64,000 nt of DNA from Clostridiaceae bacterium (GCA_012840085.1 DUMB01000096.1:1-64000), one strand, 5' to 3'. Shown: positions 21,021 through 31,318, numbered from the stretch's first letter. Numbers and translations: made by a program. Notes: generated by a model not told the origin, from the sequence alone.

Positions 21021-21077
21021 ATGGATACAAATATATATTTTATTGCATCACTTTTTTATTGCAACATCTATAGCTAA
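21021..21077 (+). CDS. Possible 18-aa leader peptide ahead of the MFS gene
   Basis: ATG at 21021 follows GGAGTGAGGAA and opens a 19-codon frame whose TAA is embedded in the TAAGGAGG ribosome site of the MFS gene. This arrangement suggests translational coupling. The peptide is hydrophobic and has no known match. Confidence 0.3.
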   Translation: MDTNIYFIASLFYCNIYS

Positions 21078-21088
21078 GGAGGCAAAAT

Positions 21089-22285
21089 ATGAACAAAGTA
21101 AATTACAAAAGCACACTTCATGCCTGTTATCTAGGGTACATAACTCAAGCTCTTATCGTAAATCTCCCGCCGTTGCTTTTTGTAGTTTTTCAGGGAAAAT
21201 TCGGTCTTAACTATACCATGCTCGGAAGCCTGGTCGTGACTATCTTTGTAACACAACTTATAGTTGATGCGCTTGCCATCAAATTTGTCGACAGAATAGG
21301 TCAGCGCATGTCGGCGGTGATTGCACATGCGTTTGCTGCTGTCGGTATGATTACCTTGGCTTTTTTGCCTAGGGTGTTGCCGTTGCCTTACATAGGACTC
21401 ATTATATCATGTATATTGTTTTCAATAGGCGGCGGTCTTATCGAAGTGCTTATCAGTCCTATCGTTGAGAGTCTGCCCGGTGATGCGAAAGCCTCTGCGA
21501 TGAGCCTGTTGCACTCGTTTTACAGCTGGGGACAAGTTCTGGTAATTATCGTGTCTACTCTGGCGCTGCTTTTTGTTGGCCAGGATTTATGGTTTCTCCT
21601 TCCGCTTGTGTGGTCGTTGCTGCCGCTGTTCACTATGTTCAAATTCATGAAAGTGCCGCTTGTGCCGCCTATAGAGGAAGACAAGAGAACACCGCTGAAA
21701 ACGCTGTTCAGGTCTAAAGTCTTTCTGGTTGCGTTGCTTTTGATGGTTTGCTCCGGTGCCAGTGAGCAGTCTATGAGTCAATGGGCTTCACTTTTTGCCG
21801 AGAAAGGTCTGGGTATCTCAAAAACCCTTGGAGATATATTGGGGCCTTGTATGTTTGCTGTAATGATGGGAATTGTACGTACGTGGTACGGGGTAAAAGG
21901 TCAAAATATTAATATGCAAAATATATTAGTGGTTTGCTCTGCTTTATGCATAGCGTCATTTGTCATAACAGCCTTAGCACCGATACCGGCAATTTCATTG
22001 TTGGGCTGTGCCTTGTGCGGACTAAGCGTGAGCTTAATGTGGCCGGGAATGTTAAGTATAACCGCAGCAGGTTATCCCGCAGGCGGTGTTGCCATGTTTG
22101 CAATTCTGGCCCTTGGCGGAGATTTGGGTTGTTCCTTGGGACCGCAGTTTACCGGAATTGTTGCGGATGCCAGCAGCCTGAACTGGGGACTTTTAGCAGC
22201 AATAATCTTTCCTACCATTATGTTGATTGGTTTAGTCCTCTTAAAATCCATGCTAAATTCAAAAGAAGCCAAAGAGAACTCTTAA
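21089..22285 (+). CDS. Major facilitator superfamily transporter
   Basis: 398 aa with about 12 hydrophobic segments, two six-helix halves and a short central loop (about 195-210, PPIEEDKRTP). The start has AAGGAGG 7 bases upstream. The architecture, with YITQALIVNLPPLLFVVFQ in helix 1 and LIEVLISPIVESLP in helix 4, resembles FucP/YfkF-type sugar or drug permeases. The substrate is unknown. A perfect terminator follows, so the unit is monocistronic (plus the possible leader ORF). Confidence 0.88.
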   Translation: MNKVNYKSTLHACYLGYITQALIVNLPPLLFVVFQGKFGLNYTMLGSLVVTIFVTQLIVDALAIKFVDRIGQRMSAVIAHAFAAVGMITLAFLPRVLPLPYIGLIISCILFSIGGGLIEVLISPIVESLPGDAKASAMSLLHSFYSWGQVLVIIVSTLALLFVGQDLWFLLPLVWSLLPLFTMFKFMKVPLVPPIEEDKRTPLKTLFRSKVFLVALLLMVCSGASEQSMSQWASLFAEKGLGISKTLGDILGPCMFAVMMGIVRTWYGVKGQNINMQNILVVCSALCIASFVITALAPIPAISLLGCALCGLSVSLMWPGMLSITAAGYPAGGVAMFAILALGGDLGCSLGPQFTGIVADASSLNWGLLAAIIFPTIMLIGLVLLKSMLNSKEAKENS

Positions 22286-22375
22286 TGTGAAAACAAATTG
22301 AATACATTTAATGTGAAAATAAATTGTATACATAACTGTAATGAGCAACAAAACTATGAACGACAAAAAACAACC

Positions 22376-22435
22376 AAGCTATTTTTGCCAGGCAAGTGCT
22401 TCAATCTTTCTTGCTGCAGCAAAAATAGCTTTTTT
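22376..22435 (+). terminator. Terminator with 13-bp perfect stem and structured loop
   Basis: AAGCTATTTTTGC (22376-22388) pairs exactly with GCAAAAATAGCTT (22419-22431), followed by T. The 30-base loop holds its own GCAAG/CTTGC stem. A further overlap, GTGCTTCAA in the loop with TTGAAGCAC near 22476, could form an alternative pairing. Confidence 0.85.
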
Positions 22436-22668
22436 ACTTGTCCGGTTTTTCTTACCTGATTTTTTTCTGAAGGGCTTGAAGCACCACTCTAGTGAACGTT
22501 AAGCAGCTATTCCGGAAGATGATAATGCAGCACAATTTGTGGATAACTTTACTTTACCGCTTTTCAGCCTTATCATGACCGCTTTTTAACCTTATCGTGG
22601 CAAGAAGAGGGGAAGCTGCGTGAAAAGGCCGAAGACAGGTTCTTTTGCTTTGCGCTTTCTGTTTAGAA

Positions 22669-22697
22669 TTGACCAATTCTGGCAGTATGTATACAAT
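22669..22697 (+). promoter_or_regulatory. Promoter of the two-component/ABC operon
   Basis: TTGACC (22669-22674), 17-base spacer, TACAAT (22692-22697), 118 bases before the response regulator start. Confidence 0.55.
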
Positions 22698-22814
22698 CTT
22701 ATTAACAAAGTTGTTGATAATTTTACTGATAATGAGAGGGCAATGTGGATAACTAAGCTTGAGAAAAACTTGAGAATTACGTGCAATAATTGTTCGCAGA
22801 AAGGAGGGTGTTCC

Positions 22815-23489
22815 TTGAAGAATAAAATTCTGATCGTAGATGATGAAAAGGGCATCGTAACAATGATGAGGAATTATTTTGAGATGTCGGGATATCAAGT
22901 ATATTGTGCTTATGATGGTAAAGAAGCCCTTGAAAAAGTTGCCTGCCAACCGGACATCATTCTGCTGGACATTAATATGCCCAAGATGGATGGCTTTACA
23001 GTTTGCCAGCGTATTCGTGAATATATTACCTGTCCGATCATTTTTCTGACTGCACGTGTTGAGAGCAAGGATAAAATAGAAGGGTTTAGAGCAGGTGCGG
23101 ATGATTACATTGTCAAGCCTTTTGACATAGATGAATTGGGTGCACGGGTGGCAGCACACCTGCGCCGTGAGAAGCGAAGGCAAGAACAGTCTGTTGTGCG
23201 ATTTTTTGGAGAGCTTTCTATTGACTACTCAAAAAGGGAGTTAAAAATTAATGGCAATCTTGTCCCATTGACAAAAAGGGAATTTGACATTGTGGAGCTG
23301 CTTTCCATGAATGCCGGGCAAGTTTTTGACCGGGAGCGAATTTATGAATCAGTTTGGGGTATTGATGGGGACGGTAACAGTGACACCATTATGGAGCATG
23401 TTCGAAAAATCCGTTCCAAATTAGCTGTGTATAATTCACACAATTATATTGATACGGTATGGGGGGTGGGGTATAAATGGAATGGTTGA
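22815..23489 (+). CDS. OmpR-family response regulator
   Basis: 224 aa from TTG 22815 with AAGGAGGG 6-13 bases upstream; the longer frame from 22620 lacks this site and would add a non-family extension. Receiver domain 1-118: acidic pair in ILIVDDEKG, phosphorylated Asp in IILLDINMPKMDG (about 51), Thr in FLTARV, Lys in DDYIVKPFDIDEL. Winged-helix DNA-binding domain about 130-224 (LTKREFDIVELL, VFDRERIYESVWG, HVRKIRSKL, VWGVGYKW). It overlaps the kinase gene by 13 bases and probably controls the downstream ABC exporter. Confidence 0.95.
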   Translation: MKNKILIVDDEKGIVTMMRNYFEMSGYQVYCAYDGKEALEKVACQPDIILLDINMPKMDGFTVCQRIREYITCPIIFLTARVESKDKIEGFRAGADDYIVKPFDIDELGARVAAHLRREKRRQEQSVVRFFGELSIDYSKRELKINGNLVPLTKREFDIVELLSMNAGQVFDRERIYESVWGIDGDGNSDTIMEHVRKIRSKLAVYNSHNYIDTVWGVGYKWNG

Positions 23490-24691
23490 AGCAAATGAGT
23501 TTGAAAAAATCATTCTTTTTCATTACGATGTTGTTTTTATTGGCTGCCCTTATCCTTAGCATCTTTTCCATATTAGGCATAAGCAATATTCTGCAGCATT
23601 TCGGGTCGCCGATGGAAATAAAAATTGACGGCAATAATGGCATAATCCCGCCCTCTGCGACGATTAACAGTTCTTTTCCGCTATGGTATGATATTTTAGG
23701 AATTCTGCAATTTGTGTTTCCTATTGTTTTTGTAACAGCAGCTTTACTTTCAGCTGTTATTTTATTTTATCACTTGAAACTGAAAGAGCCCCTTGCCCGG
23801 TTACAAACGGGAGCGGAGAGAATAATGCAAAATGACCTGGACTTTTCTATTCATTCCACTTCCAAAGATGAGCTTGGTCAGCTTTGCAATGCATTTGAAA
23901 AAATGCGCCTGGAACTTTTAAAGAGCAACCGGGAGCTTTGGAGGCAGATGGAAGAACGTAAGCGCCTCAATGCGGCTTTCTCCCACGACCTTCGCAATCC
24001 GGTTACCGTGCTGAAAGGTTCGGCAAAAATAGTTAAAAAAGCATTATTCGACGGCACGCCTGCATTACAAAATGTCCGGGATTCCATTTTGCTGATTGAA
24101 GAATACGCCGGAAGAATCGAAACATATATCAATGCCATGAGCGGCGTTCAGCGTTTGGAGGAATTGCAATGCTGCCCTGATAACATTAATTACGAAACAT
24201 TGATTAAGGAATTATCGGATAGCGCGCGTCTTCTTGCAATGAATTCGGACATTAAAGCAACAGTGGTAGACCGGTATGAAAATATACGTAATAAAAATGT
24301 ACAAAAAAATGTTTGGATTGACAAGGTAATTGTGTTCAATGTAGCCGAAAACCTGATTGCGAATGCATTAAGATTTGCAAAATCTGAAATACAGATCAGC
24401 TTAACAGTGGAGGGAGAAACACTTGAACTGTCTGTACAGGATGATGGAACCGGTTTTCCGCAAGAAATCCTTCAGAAGGGAGCAGAACCGTTCCTTCGCG
24501 CCAATCAAAACATTGCTAATGCCAATAAAAGCTGTGTTAATGCTAATGAAAGCAATGAAGAGGGTTTCCATTTTGGTATGGGGCTTTATGTCTGCCGCTT
24601 ATTATGCGAAAAGCATAACGGTTCATTAAAGTTGCAAAATAACTCAAAAGGAGCATTGACAACAGCAACATTTAAAATTTCGAAAACTTGA
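23477..24691 (+). CDS. Membrane sensor histidine kinase
   Basis: 404 aa. Two membrane helices (about 12-35 and 72-98) enclose a short outer loop of about 35 residues. HAMP follows (KEPLARLQTGAERIMQNDLDFSI). The phospho-acceptor His lies in AAFSHDLRNPVTVLKGSAK (about residue 173). The ATPase domain has the N box ENLIANALRF, G1 DDGTGF and G2 FGMGLYVCRLLCEKHNG. A small sensor loop beside an FtsX-type exporter is typical of peptide-sensing systems. Cognate partner of the upstream regulator. Confidence 0.93.
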   Translation: MEWLKQMSLKKSFFFITMLFLLAALILSIFSILGISNILQHFGSPMEIKIDGNNGIIPPSATINSSFPLWYDILGILQFVFPIVFVTAALLSAVILFYHLKLKEPLARLQTGAERIMQNDLDFSIHSTSKDELGQLCNAFEKMRLELLKSNRELWRQMEERKRLNAAFSHDLRNPVTVLKGSAKIVKKALFDGTPALQNVRDSILLIEEYAGRIETYINAMSGVQRLEELQCCPDNINYETLIKELSDSARLLAMNSDIKATVVDRYENIRNKNVQKNVWIDKVIVFNVAENLIANALRFAKSEIQISLTVEGETLELSVQDDGTGFPQEILQKGAEPFLRANQNIANANKSCVNANESNEEGFHFGMGLYVCRLLCEKHNGSLKLQNNSKGALTTATFKISKT

Positions 24692-24714
24692 GCGATTTTT
24701 GAGAATTTCCTTAT

Positions 24715-24747
24715 AAACTCTCCTAATAAACGAAAGGAGAGTTTTTT
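24715..24747 (+). promoter_or_regulatory. Terminator-like hairpin masking the exporter ribosome site
   Basis: AAACTCTCCT (24715-24724) pairs perfectly with AGGAGAGTTT (24735-24744), and six T run straight into the ATG at 24748. The 3' arm AGGAGAG is the only ribosome site of the ATPase gene. The element can therefore act as an intrinsic terminator, as a translation block, or both, between sensor genes and exporter genes. Confidence 0.7.
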
Positions 24748-25422
24748 ATGATTATTGAAGGAAAAGATTTGTCGAAGTACTACGGGAATGGTGAAAATAA
24801 AATAGTTGCCCTGAATAAAGCCAATCTAAAAATCGCATCCGGAGACTTTATTTCCATAATGGGGCCGTCGGGCAGCGGGAAAAGCACATTGCTTCATATA
24901 ATCAGCGGACTGGATATGCCAAGCTCCGGTACGGTTACCTTTGACGGAAAGAATATTTATGAAATGGATGATAAAGACCTTTCTGCTTTTCGCCGCCGCA
25001 AGATTGGCTTCATCTTCCAGCAATTCAATCTGCTGCCTGTTTTGACTGCAAAGGAGAATATCATCATGCCCTTGCTTTTGGACAGGCGTCAGCCGGATGA
25101 ATCCTATATGAAACAGATTACCGAGCTTTTAGGCATCAGTAACAGGTTATCTCATCTTCCAGGCGAACTCTCGGGAGGCCAGCAGCAACGTGTTGCCATT
25201 GCCCGTGCATTGATTGCAAAGCCGGATGTCATCTTTGCTGATGAACCTACAGGAAATCTGGACAGTAAAAGTGGCAATGAGGTCATGGAAATGCTTAAAA
25301 GCATTTGGAAAGAACTTGGCAAAGCACTTGTCATTATTACACATGACAGCCGCGTAGCACAAATGGCAGAGCGCCGGTTTACCATTGCAGACGGGGTGCT
25401 TTCGGAGGTGACAGCAGGATGA
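24748..25422 (+). CDS. ABC exporter ATPase (MacB/BceA type)
   Basis: 224 aa. Walker [10 protein letters not shown] (about 39-47), Q-loop [10 protein letters not shown], signature [15 protein letters not shown] (about 138-152), Walker [14 protein letters not shown]-loop ITHD. This is the LolD/MacB/BceA subfamily that works with FtsX-like permeases in antimicrobial-peptide resistance or lipoprotein/peptide export. Its stop overlaps the permease start by ATGA. Confidence 0.95.
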   Translation: MIIEGKDLSKYYGNGENKIVALNKANLKIASGDFISIMGPSGSGKSTLLHIISGLDMPSSGTVTFDGKNIYEMDDKDLSAFRRRKIGFIFQQFNLLPVLTAKENIIMPLLLDRRQPDESYMKQITELLGISNRLSHLPGELSGGQQQRVAIARALIAKPDVIFADEPTGNLDSKSGNEVMEMLKSIWKELGKALVIITHDSRVAQMAERRFTIADGVLSEVTAG

Positions 25423-27899
25423 AATCATATCATGCTTTTGCCTGGAAAGAGCTTAAAACTCAAAAAACAACATCCACACTTATTTTAATTGCCATTATAC
25501 TGTCTACCATGATGACAACAGTTATCGGCCAATCCTGGGGAATTTTGCAGGCCTTAAGGGAGCAGCAGGCTCAAACTATGAATGGAAACCGCTATGCGGC
25601 CTTTCACAATTTGACTAAGGAACAGAAAATGCTTCTTGAGGATGATGACCGCCTGTCTTTTGCCGGAAGCAATATAACTCTTGGGACAGCAAGGTTAAAA
25701 AACAGCGGCATCTCTTTACAGATTAAAGAATATGATGAGAAGGGCTTATCAATTTATCCGACCGTTTCACAGCTTGTCAAAGGCCGCCTGCCCCAGAAGG
25801 CAGGAGAAGTCGCCCTGCCCCAGGATGCACTTGATTACCTGGGTTTCTCAGGTGGTTTGGGTGACAGCATTACTCTTGATTTAAGGATTTCGCTCTTTAA
25901 AGATGCAGAGGTATATCACGAATACCAAGCGGATTTTACTTTAACCGGAATTTTGAAAAACAATTATCTTGGCTACAGTTCCGGGATTGTAACCGGAATT
26001 GCAGGGCAGGGGAGCGCTGAAAAATTGCTTCCTGAAAAGTATCAAGTCTATTCGGTTGATTTTCGTACAGCCGATAAGCGCAGTTTCCAGCAAACAGTCA
26101 ATAGTATTGCTGAAAAAATTGAAATTTCCGGCGACCATATTCAATACAACTGGATATATTTAGACGTACTGGGCATCCGCTATGATAAAGAAGGTAGTGA
26201 TGAAAGCATTGCCGGAGGCTTTTCCTATATGACTGCAGCCGGTATTTTGATTGGTGCATTGGTTTTGCTGGCAGCAGGGCTTGTTATCTACAACATTCTG
26301 AAAATTGCGGTAAGCAAACGGATAAAGGAATATGGAATACTGAGGGCAATGGGTGCCCGGCAGGGACAGCTTTACCGCCTGGTTGCTGAACAGCTTGCCC
26401 TGCTATGTCTTGCAGGTATCCCTTCAGGTGCTGTTCTGGGAATAATATCAGCGGAGGGCATTACAAAAGCAGCTTCCAGCCTGTTCTCACCGGAAATATT
26501 TATGGTGCAGAATACGGAAGAGTTAAATACATTGATCGCACAGAACAGTTCAGGCAGACTGCTCCCACTGCTTGTCAGCGCTGCGATTACTTCAGCATTT
26601 GCTTTTATTGCCGCCATGCCTGCTGCGAGATATGCCGCAAGGGTTTCCCCTACTGTAGTCATTAGGGGGATAAAAAGCAAAGTGAAGCGGAGAAACCGAA
26701 AGGAAAAGAAAATCCGGAATTTTGAAGCATTTTATGCAAGATTAAACATGAAACGAAATGCCGGCAGAACAGTTATCACAATCTTGTCCCTGGTGATGAG
26801 CATTACGGTGTTTGTGGCAATTCAAGCCTTTTCCGGCTTGCTTGATGCTTCCAGGGAGCTGCAAAAGCTTCATTTGGGGGATTACTCCATTACCAATGAT
26901 TCAACCGGTTTTAAGCCATCTGTTGTGGAGGAACTGAAATCCATGGAAGGGGTTGCTTCGGTATCCACTTTAAAATTTAGCCTGTATACGCAAGAAAAGG
27001 ATGGCACTTTGCCTGCTGCAGCCGGATTCAAATTGAACCCGGGGGAAACGCTGCAAATTGCAGGGGTTGATGAGGAACGTCTGAAAGCACTCATGCCGTC
27101 ACTCACAAAAGATGATATGCAAGCTTTGAAGGAGGGAAAAGCCTGCCTGGTCAAAAATCCTGTGATTATAGCTTATGAAGGGAAACAAGGGCCGGCAACT
27201 TCCTTTACAGCCGGGGATACTGTTTCAGTTGCAAATAAGGAATTGAAAGTACTTGGCAATTGCGGAATCGTCGGATTGGATAATGAGGGTTTTGTAAATG
27301 GCGTTCAAGTGGTGGTGTTTGATAAGGTTTATGACCAGCTGACCGGAAAGGATACTTACACGGAATTGTATCCGGTTTTGGAAGACGGAGCGGACAGGCT
27401 GGCTGTGGAAGAAAAAATAAAGGAAATCTGCGGGCAAACAGCCGGAAGCCGGTGGATATCCTATCAGAACACCGATAAACAGTTGGAGGAAAGCTATCAA
27501 CAGATTAAGCTGATTTCATGGGGACTGATTCTTTTTATCGGGATAATCGGACTTTTGAATATTGTCAATACAACCTGCACCAATATTCACACCCGAATTG
27601 GTGAAATCGGGATGCAACGCGCAATCGGCATGAGTACAGCAAGCCTGTACAAGACCTTTCTGTGGGAGGGCGCATATTACGGCATGATAGCAAGCGTTAT
27701 TGGCTCTGTGGCAGGATATATCTGCACTATTTTTGCAGAAGCTGCGGCAACGAATCAAATCAAACTTGCAGCTTTGCCAATCATACCTATACTTCAGGCG
27801 GCCACTGCATCCGTAGCTGCCTGCTTAGCAGCGACATGTGTCCCACTAAGCCAGATTGCAAAGTTGAGTATTGTTGAATCAATTGAGTATGTTGAATAA
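25419..27899 (+). CDS. FtsX-like ABC permease
   Basis: 826 aa with two FtsX modules: a first helix at about 18-38, a large outer domain (about 40-275), three helices (about 280-415), then a second copy with a helix near 455, an outer domain (about 480-700) and three helices near the C-terminus. This long two-module form resembles exporter permeases placed next to two-component systems. GGAGG lies 11-15 bases before the start, inside the ATPase gene. The substrate is unknown; peptide antibiotics are the likeliest class. Confidence 0.9.
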   Translation: MKSYHAFAWKELKTQKTTSTLILIAIILSTMMTTVIGQSWGILQALREQQAQTMNGNRYAAFHNLTKEQKMLLEDDDRLSFAGSNITLGTARLKNSGISLQIKEYDEKGLSIYPTVSQLVKGRLPQKAGEVALPQDALDYLGFSGGLGDSITLDLRISLFKDAEVYHEYQADFTLTGILKNNYLGYSSGIVTGIAGQGSAEKLLPEKYQVYSVDFRTADKRSFQQTVNSIAEKIEISGDHIQYNWIYLDVLGIRYDKEGSDESIAGGFSYMTAAGILIGALVLLAAGLVIYNILKIAVSKRIKEYGILRAMGARQGQLYRLVAEQLALLCLAGIPSGAVLGIISAEGITKAASSLFSPEIFMVQNTEELNTLIAQNSSGRLLPLLVSAAITSAFAFIAAMPAARYAARVSPTVVIRGIKSKVKRRNRKEKKIRNFEAFYARLNMKRNAGRTVITILSLVMSITVFVAIQAFSGLLDASRELQKLHLGDYSITNDSTGFKPSVVEELKSMEGVASVSTLKFSLYTQEKDGTLPAAAGFKLNPGETLQIAGVDEERLKALMPSLTKDDMQALKEGKACLVKNPVIIAYEGKQGPATSFTAGDTVSVANKELKVLGNCGIVGLDNEGFVNGVQVVVFDKVYDQLTGKDTYTELYPVLEDGADRLAVEEKIKEICGQTAGSRWISYQNTDKQLEESYQQIKLISWGLILFIGIIGLLNIVNTTCTNIHTRIGEIGMQRAIGMSTASLYKTFLWEGAYYGMIASVIGSVAGYICTIFAEAAATNQIKLAALPIIPILQAATASVAACLAATCVPLSQIAKLSIVESIEYVE

Positions 27900-27919
27900 A
27901 GCTATCCATCGAAGGCTTT

Positions 27920-28273
27920 TTACTTTCTTAATATTTTTTCCATTGGCTTACCTTTGGCCAGTTCATCGATTAGTTTATCCAGATATCGAATATTCCTCAT
28001 TAAATCATCTTCTATTTCTTCTACACGGTATCCGCAAATAACGCCTTTGATGAGTGAAGCATTGGGATTAATTTGGGGTGCTTCGTTGAAGAAGGCTTCC
28101 AAACTGGTCCCATTCTCCAGGTGTTGTTGTAATGATTGCTCATCATAGCCGGTAAGCCAAAAAATAATTTCATCTACTTCTTCTTTTGTCCGGCCTTTTC
28201 TCTCAGCTTTTTGTATATAAAGTGGATAGACACTTGAAAAAGGCATTGCAAAAATTCGCGAATTATTCTTCAT
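27920..28273 (-). CDS. DUF2200 family protein
   Basis: 117 aa, full length for DUF2200 (PF09966). The pattern [39 protein letters not shown] and [39 protein letters not shown] is characteristic. Function unknown. The gene converges on the ABC permease, 20 bases apart. Two palindromes lie 54-95 bases upstream of its start. Confidence 0.88.
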   Translation of the reverse strand: MKNNSRIFAMPFSSVYPLYIQKAERKGRTKEEVDEIIFWLTGYDEQSLQQHLENGTSLEAFFNEAPQINPNASLIKGVICGYRVEEIEDDLMRNIRYLDKLIDELAKGKPMEKILRK

Positions 28274-28326
28274 TGTTAATTCTCCTTGTACAGTTAATAT
28301 AGTATTAAATCAGCATAATATTAAAT

Positions 28327-28368
28327 CAGCGACATAAGTCGCTGTTTAAACTATAGAATTCTATAGTT
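28327..28368. promoter_or_regulatory. Two adjacent palindromes upstream of DUF2200
   Basis: CAGCGAC/GTCGCTG (28327-28333/28338-28344) and the perfect 20-bp palindrome AACTATAGAATTCTATAGTT (28349-28368). Their position suggests operator sites for the minus-strand DUF2200 gene; the regulator is unknown. Confidence 0.4.
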
Positions 28369-29060
28369 AACATAACAACGCTTTTTATAGCTTTTTATAT
28401 TTCTTATCATTCGATTTTTTAGATAATAAATTATGTACTATATCATTGTATAGCATACCGTACCACTGATTCAATAGAAATGCGATGTAGTAGTTTCTGA
28501 ATTATAGAAAAGGAGATTTAGTTTCCAGGAAAGCGCGCGCTTTTAGGTCTACCTGGATGCCAGCTCTGATTATATGAATTGATGGGGCGCTTGCTCTCAA
28601 CTTTATATCAAAACGGAGTCCTCTTTAGTATTGCTACCCAAAAAATGTATGCGGAGCTTTGCCCAGCATTTTTCGCCGTTGTAAGGCTACATCCTGGTAA
28701 TTTGAAAGGAAGATGGCATTCTGAAGTTCTTGACAAATTAAAGCTTATTTTTTAATATATTGTTGCCAATTAAATACTGTTACCATTTAACAAAACATAG
28801 ATTAAATAAAGTGTTTAATAAGCCTTTTACTTTTGAGATATGTATTTATAACGTCAGCTGTAACGGCAGAGGTTATCAATATTTATCCATGGAATTAAAA
28901 GGATTTTGAACACTTTTTTCTTTACGGCTCAAGTGTAATGCAATATTGAAACTTAATAATGAAACTTAATAATGAAACTTTAAGTATTAATAATGCAATA
29001 TTGAACAATAAAAATCATGAATTTGTAAAGATGTTGCTTGTGAAAAGGAGTGAAAAACTG
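28369..29060. other. Gene-free spacer before the GH130 gene
   Basis: No supported gene. The stretch 28520-28740 is less AT-rich and may be decayed coding DNA of unknown origin. At 28947-28980 a 13-bp unit (TGAAACTTAATAA) is repeated 2.6 times. An open frame from 28959 joins the GH130 frame but lies within this repeat and is not a credible N-terminus. Confidence 0.5.
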
Positions 29061-30062
29061 ATGGCAAGGAGATTTGAGACAAAACTCATGGGTCCTGACA
29101 AACATTCATACAGAGAGCTTTTTAAAAGAGCTTCCTGTAATCCAATTCTTACAGTAAAGGATTGGCCTTATGCGGCAAATTCAGTTTTCAATCCTGCAGC
29201 AACAATGTATAAGGGAAAAGTACTGCTTCTGGCAAGGGTAGAGGACAGAAGAGGTTTTTCCCACCTGACCAAGGCTGTCAGTGATGACGGCATAAGTAAT
29301 TGGGTTATTGATGAAAAGCCCACTATTGAGCCTGATCCTGAAAGGTATCCGGAAGAAGAATGGGGGATTGAAGATCCGAGGATTACCTGGGTGGAGGAGC
29401 TTGGAAAGTATGTTATAGTATACACCGCGTACTCTAAAGGTGGTCCTCTGGTATCAATGGCTTTGACGGAAGATTTCGAAAATTTTGTAAGGCTCGGACC
29501 GGTAATGCCGCCGGAAGATAAAGATGCTGCGTTGTTTCCCAAAAGGATTAACGGTAAATGGCTGCTTATACACAGGCCTATTCCAGCACATACAGAGCCG
29601 GGAGCACATATATGGATTTCAATGTCGGAAGATTTAAAATACTGGGGACAGCATCAAATATTAATTAATGCCAGAAAGGGCGGATGGTGGGATGCCAATA
29701 AAGTGGGGCTCAATACTCCGCCGCTCGAAACTCCTGAAGGCTGGCTAATACTGTATCACGGCGTCAGACAAACTGCTGCCGGATCTATATATAGGCTTGG
29801 GCTTGCTCTTCTGGACCTCGAAAATCCTTTCAGGGTTTTAAGAAGGAGTGATGAGTGGGTATTTGGACCCTATGAATTTTATGAAAGGGAAGGGGATGTA
29901 GATGATGTAGTGTTCCCCTGCGGATGGGTCTATAACGATAAGACAGGAGAAATAAAAATGTACTATGGAGCAGCGGATACGTGTATTGCCATGGCTACTA
30001 CCAATATATCGGATTTGCTGGAATACATCAAAAGATGTCCTGAGCCTAAAAACGCTGATTAA
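29061..30062 (+). CDS. GH130 beta-mannoside phosphorylase-like glycosidase
   Basis: 333 aa from ATG 29061 (AAAGGAG about 12 bases upstream). Five-bladed propeller family GH130, which phosphorolyses beta-1,2- or beta-1,4-mannosides. Family features: NPILTVKDWPYAANSVFNPAA, LLLARVEDRRG, WGIEDPRI (the conserved EDPR motif), LFPKRINGKWLLIHRP, GWWDANKVG and ILYHGV. It is probably intracellular, with no signal peptide. Which linkage is used cannot be decided here. No transporter adjoins it. Confidence 0.9.
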   Translation: MARRFETKLMGPDKHSYRELFKRASCNPILTVKDWPYAANSVFNPAATMYKGKVLLLARVEDRRGFSHLTKAVSDDGISNWVIDEKPTIEPDPERYPEEEWGIEDPRITWVEELGKYVIVYTAYSKGGPLVSMALTEDFENFVRLGPVMPPEDKDAALFPKRINGKWLLIHRPIPAHTEPGAHIWISMSEDLKYWGQHQILINARKGGWWDANKVGLNTPPLETPEGWLILYHGVRQTAAGSIYRLGLALLDLENPFRVLRRSDEWVFGPYEFYEREGDVDDVVFPCGWVYNDKTGEIKMYYGAADTCIAMATTNISDLLEYIKRCPEPKNAD

Positions 30063-30392
30063 TAAAACATATATTAAACAGTTCCTGGTTGTCATGGGAG
30101 TATGTTTGATTCTGAATATTATTTATTTTGTCAGTGTTCGCTTAAGGTATGTAAATTATTTGAAGCGGATTATTGTGCAATAATTGTTTATTGGCATAAT
30201 GGAAATTGTCCGCCGGGAGGCAGAGAGGCCAAAAAATCTGGCTGTTCCTGTATACTGGTGCCTGTAGACCGGAAAGTCACCTGTATATGCTTCGAAGTCC
30301 ATTTATGTTATAACTCACTTGTCCTGCTAAGCATATTAATGATATCATAATTAAGAAAAGTTGATATCATAATTTTAATAAGAGTTCTCATT

Positions 30393-30446
30393 CGCAATAA
30401 GAATTAAATACGCAATGAGAATCAAATATGCAGTGAGAATCAACAT
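30393..30446. repeat. 18-bp tandem repeat, three copies
   Basis: CGCAATAAGAATTAAATA, CGCAATGAGAATCAAATA and TGCAGTGAGAATCAACAT follow each other exactly and end where the regulator ORF opens. The rest of the spacer 30063-30392 includes two copies of TGATATCATAATT (near 30338 and 30361) and no gene. Confidence 0.8.
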
Positions 30447-30458
30447 TTGTGGGACAGG

Positions 30459-31217
30459 ATGAAATCTCTTATGGAAAAAAACGATAACTCGAAAAAGACC
30501 TATGAGGCCATAATAGATTCAATAAAAACCTATATAATGAACGGCAAAATTAAAGCTGGGCAAAAGTTGCCGCCGGAGCGCGAACTTGCCAAAAAGTTCA
30601 ATGTCAGCCGTACATCAATCCGTGAAGCGTTGCGTACACTGGAAATACTTGGTGCCATTAAAAGCGTTCAGGGTTCCGGCAACTATATTACAGGAGATTT
30701 CGAGAAAAGCCTGATTGAATCCATGTCCATGATGTTTTTACTTCAGCAGATTGACAGTCTCGAGTTTTACCAGTTCCGTGAGGCGCTTGAACTGAAGGCT
30801 GCAATGCTGGCAGTCCGGAATATTGATGATGAAAAGATCAGGAAGCTTGAGGAAATTTTGGCGGAAATGGCTCGCTCGGAAGATGAAGCCACCCGGTCGG
30901 CATTGGATAAGCAGCTTCATGAAACCATTGCGGCTGCCTCCAAAAATTCAATGATTATACAAATACTTAATATCCTTTCCGAGGTCATCAGCCAGGATAT
31001 TAAACAAAGACGTTCTGAGATACTAAGTGACCCCCGGAACATCAATCGTCTTCAAAAGATTCATGAAGAAATGGTATTCAGCCTGAAGCAGAGAGATGCA
31101 CAGGCGACTTATGCCGCATTCACCAAGCATTTCGATATTATCGCAGAATATATCAGAACCAACGAAAATAACCAAATAAATAATCAAATAAATAACCTAT
31201 ATAATGAAAATAGTTAA
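30459..31217 (+). CDS. FadR-type GntR regulator, LldR/PdhR-like
   Basis: 252 aa counted from ATG 30459; TTG 30447 and ATG 30471 are also in frame, and ribosome sites are weak for all (AGGA precedes 30471 by 11 bases). The winged helix (about 12-78) has LPPERELAKKFNVSRTSIREALRTLEILG, typical of FadR-subfamily GntR proteins. The FCD ligand domain (about 95-230) has FREALELKAA, LDKQLHETIAAASKN and the late H of AAFTKHFDIIAEY, matching metal-dependent acid sensors. It precedes a lactate permease carrying TTGGT-N3-ACCAA operators, so lactate sensing is likely. Confidence 0.88.
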   Translation: MKSLMEKNDNSKKTYEAIIDSIKTYIMNGKIKAGQKLPPERELAKKFNVSRTSIREALRTLEILGAIKSVQGSGNYITGDFEKSLIESMSMMFLLQQIDSLEFYQFREALELKAAMLAVRNIDDEKIRKLEEILAEMARSEDEATRSALDKQLHETIAAASKNSMIIQILNILSEVISQDIKQRRSEILSDPRNINRLQKIHEEMVFSLKQRDAQATYAAFTKHFDIIAEYIRTNENNQINNQINNLYNENS

Positions 31218-31318
31218 TTACATAACCAATATATCTAAATAAATAACCATATCAATTAAAGAAATAACTATTGTAGACAAGTCTGTCAGCATATTGTAAT
31301 ATATAATTAAGTTACGAT

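Noticed and set aside
30102-30350. Cys-rich 82-aa plus-strand ORF after GH130
   Set aside because: No ribosome site, atypical composition, no domain; treated as non-coding spacer.
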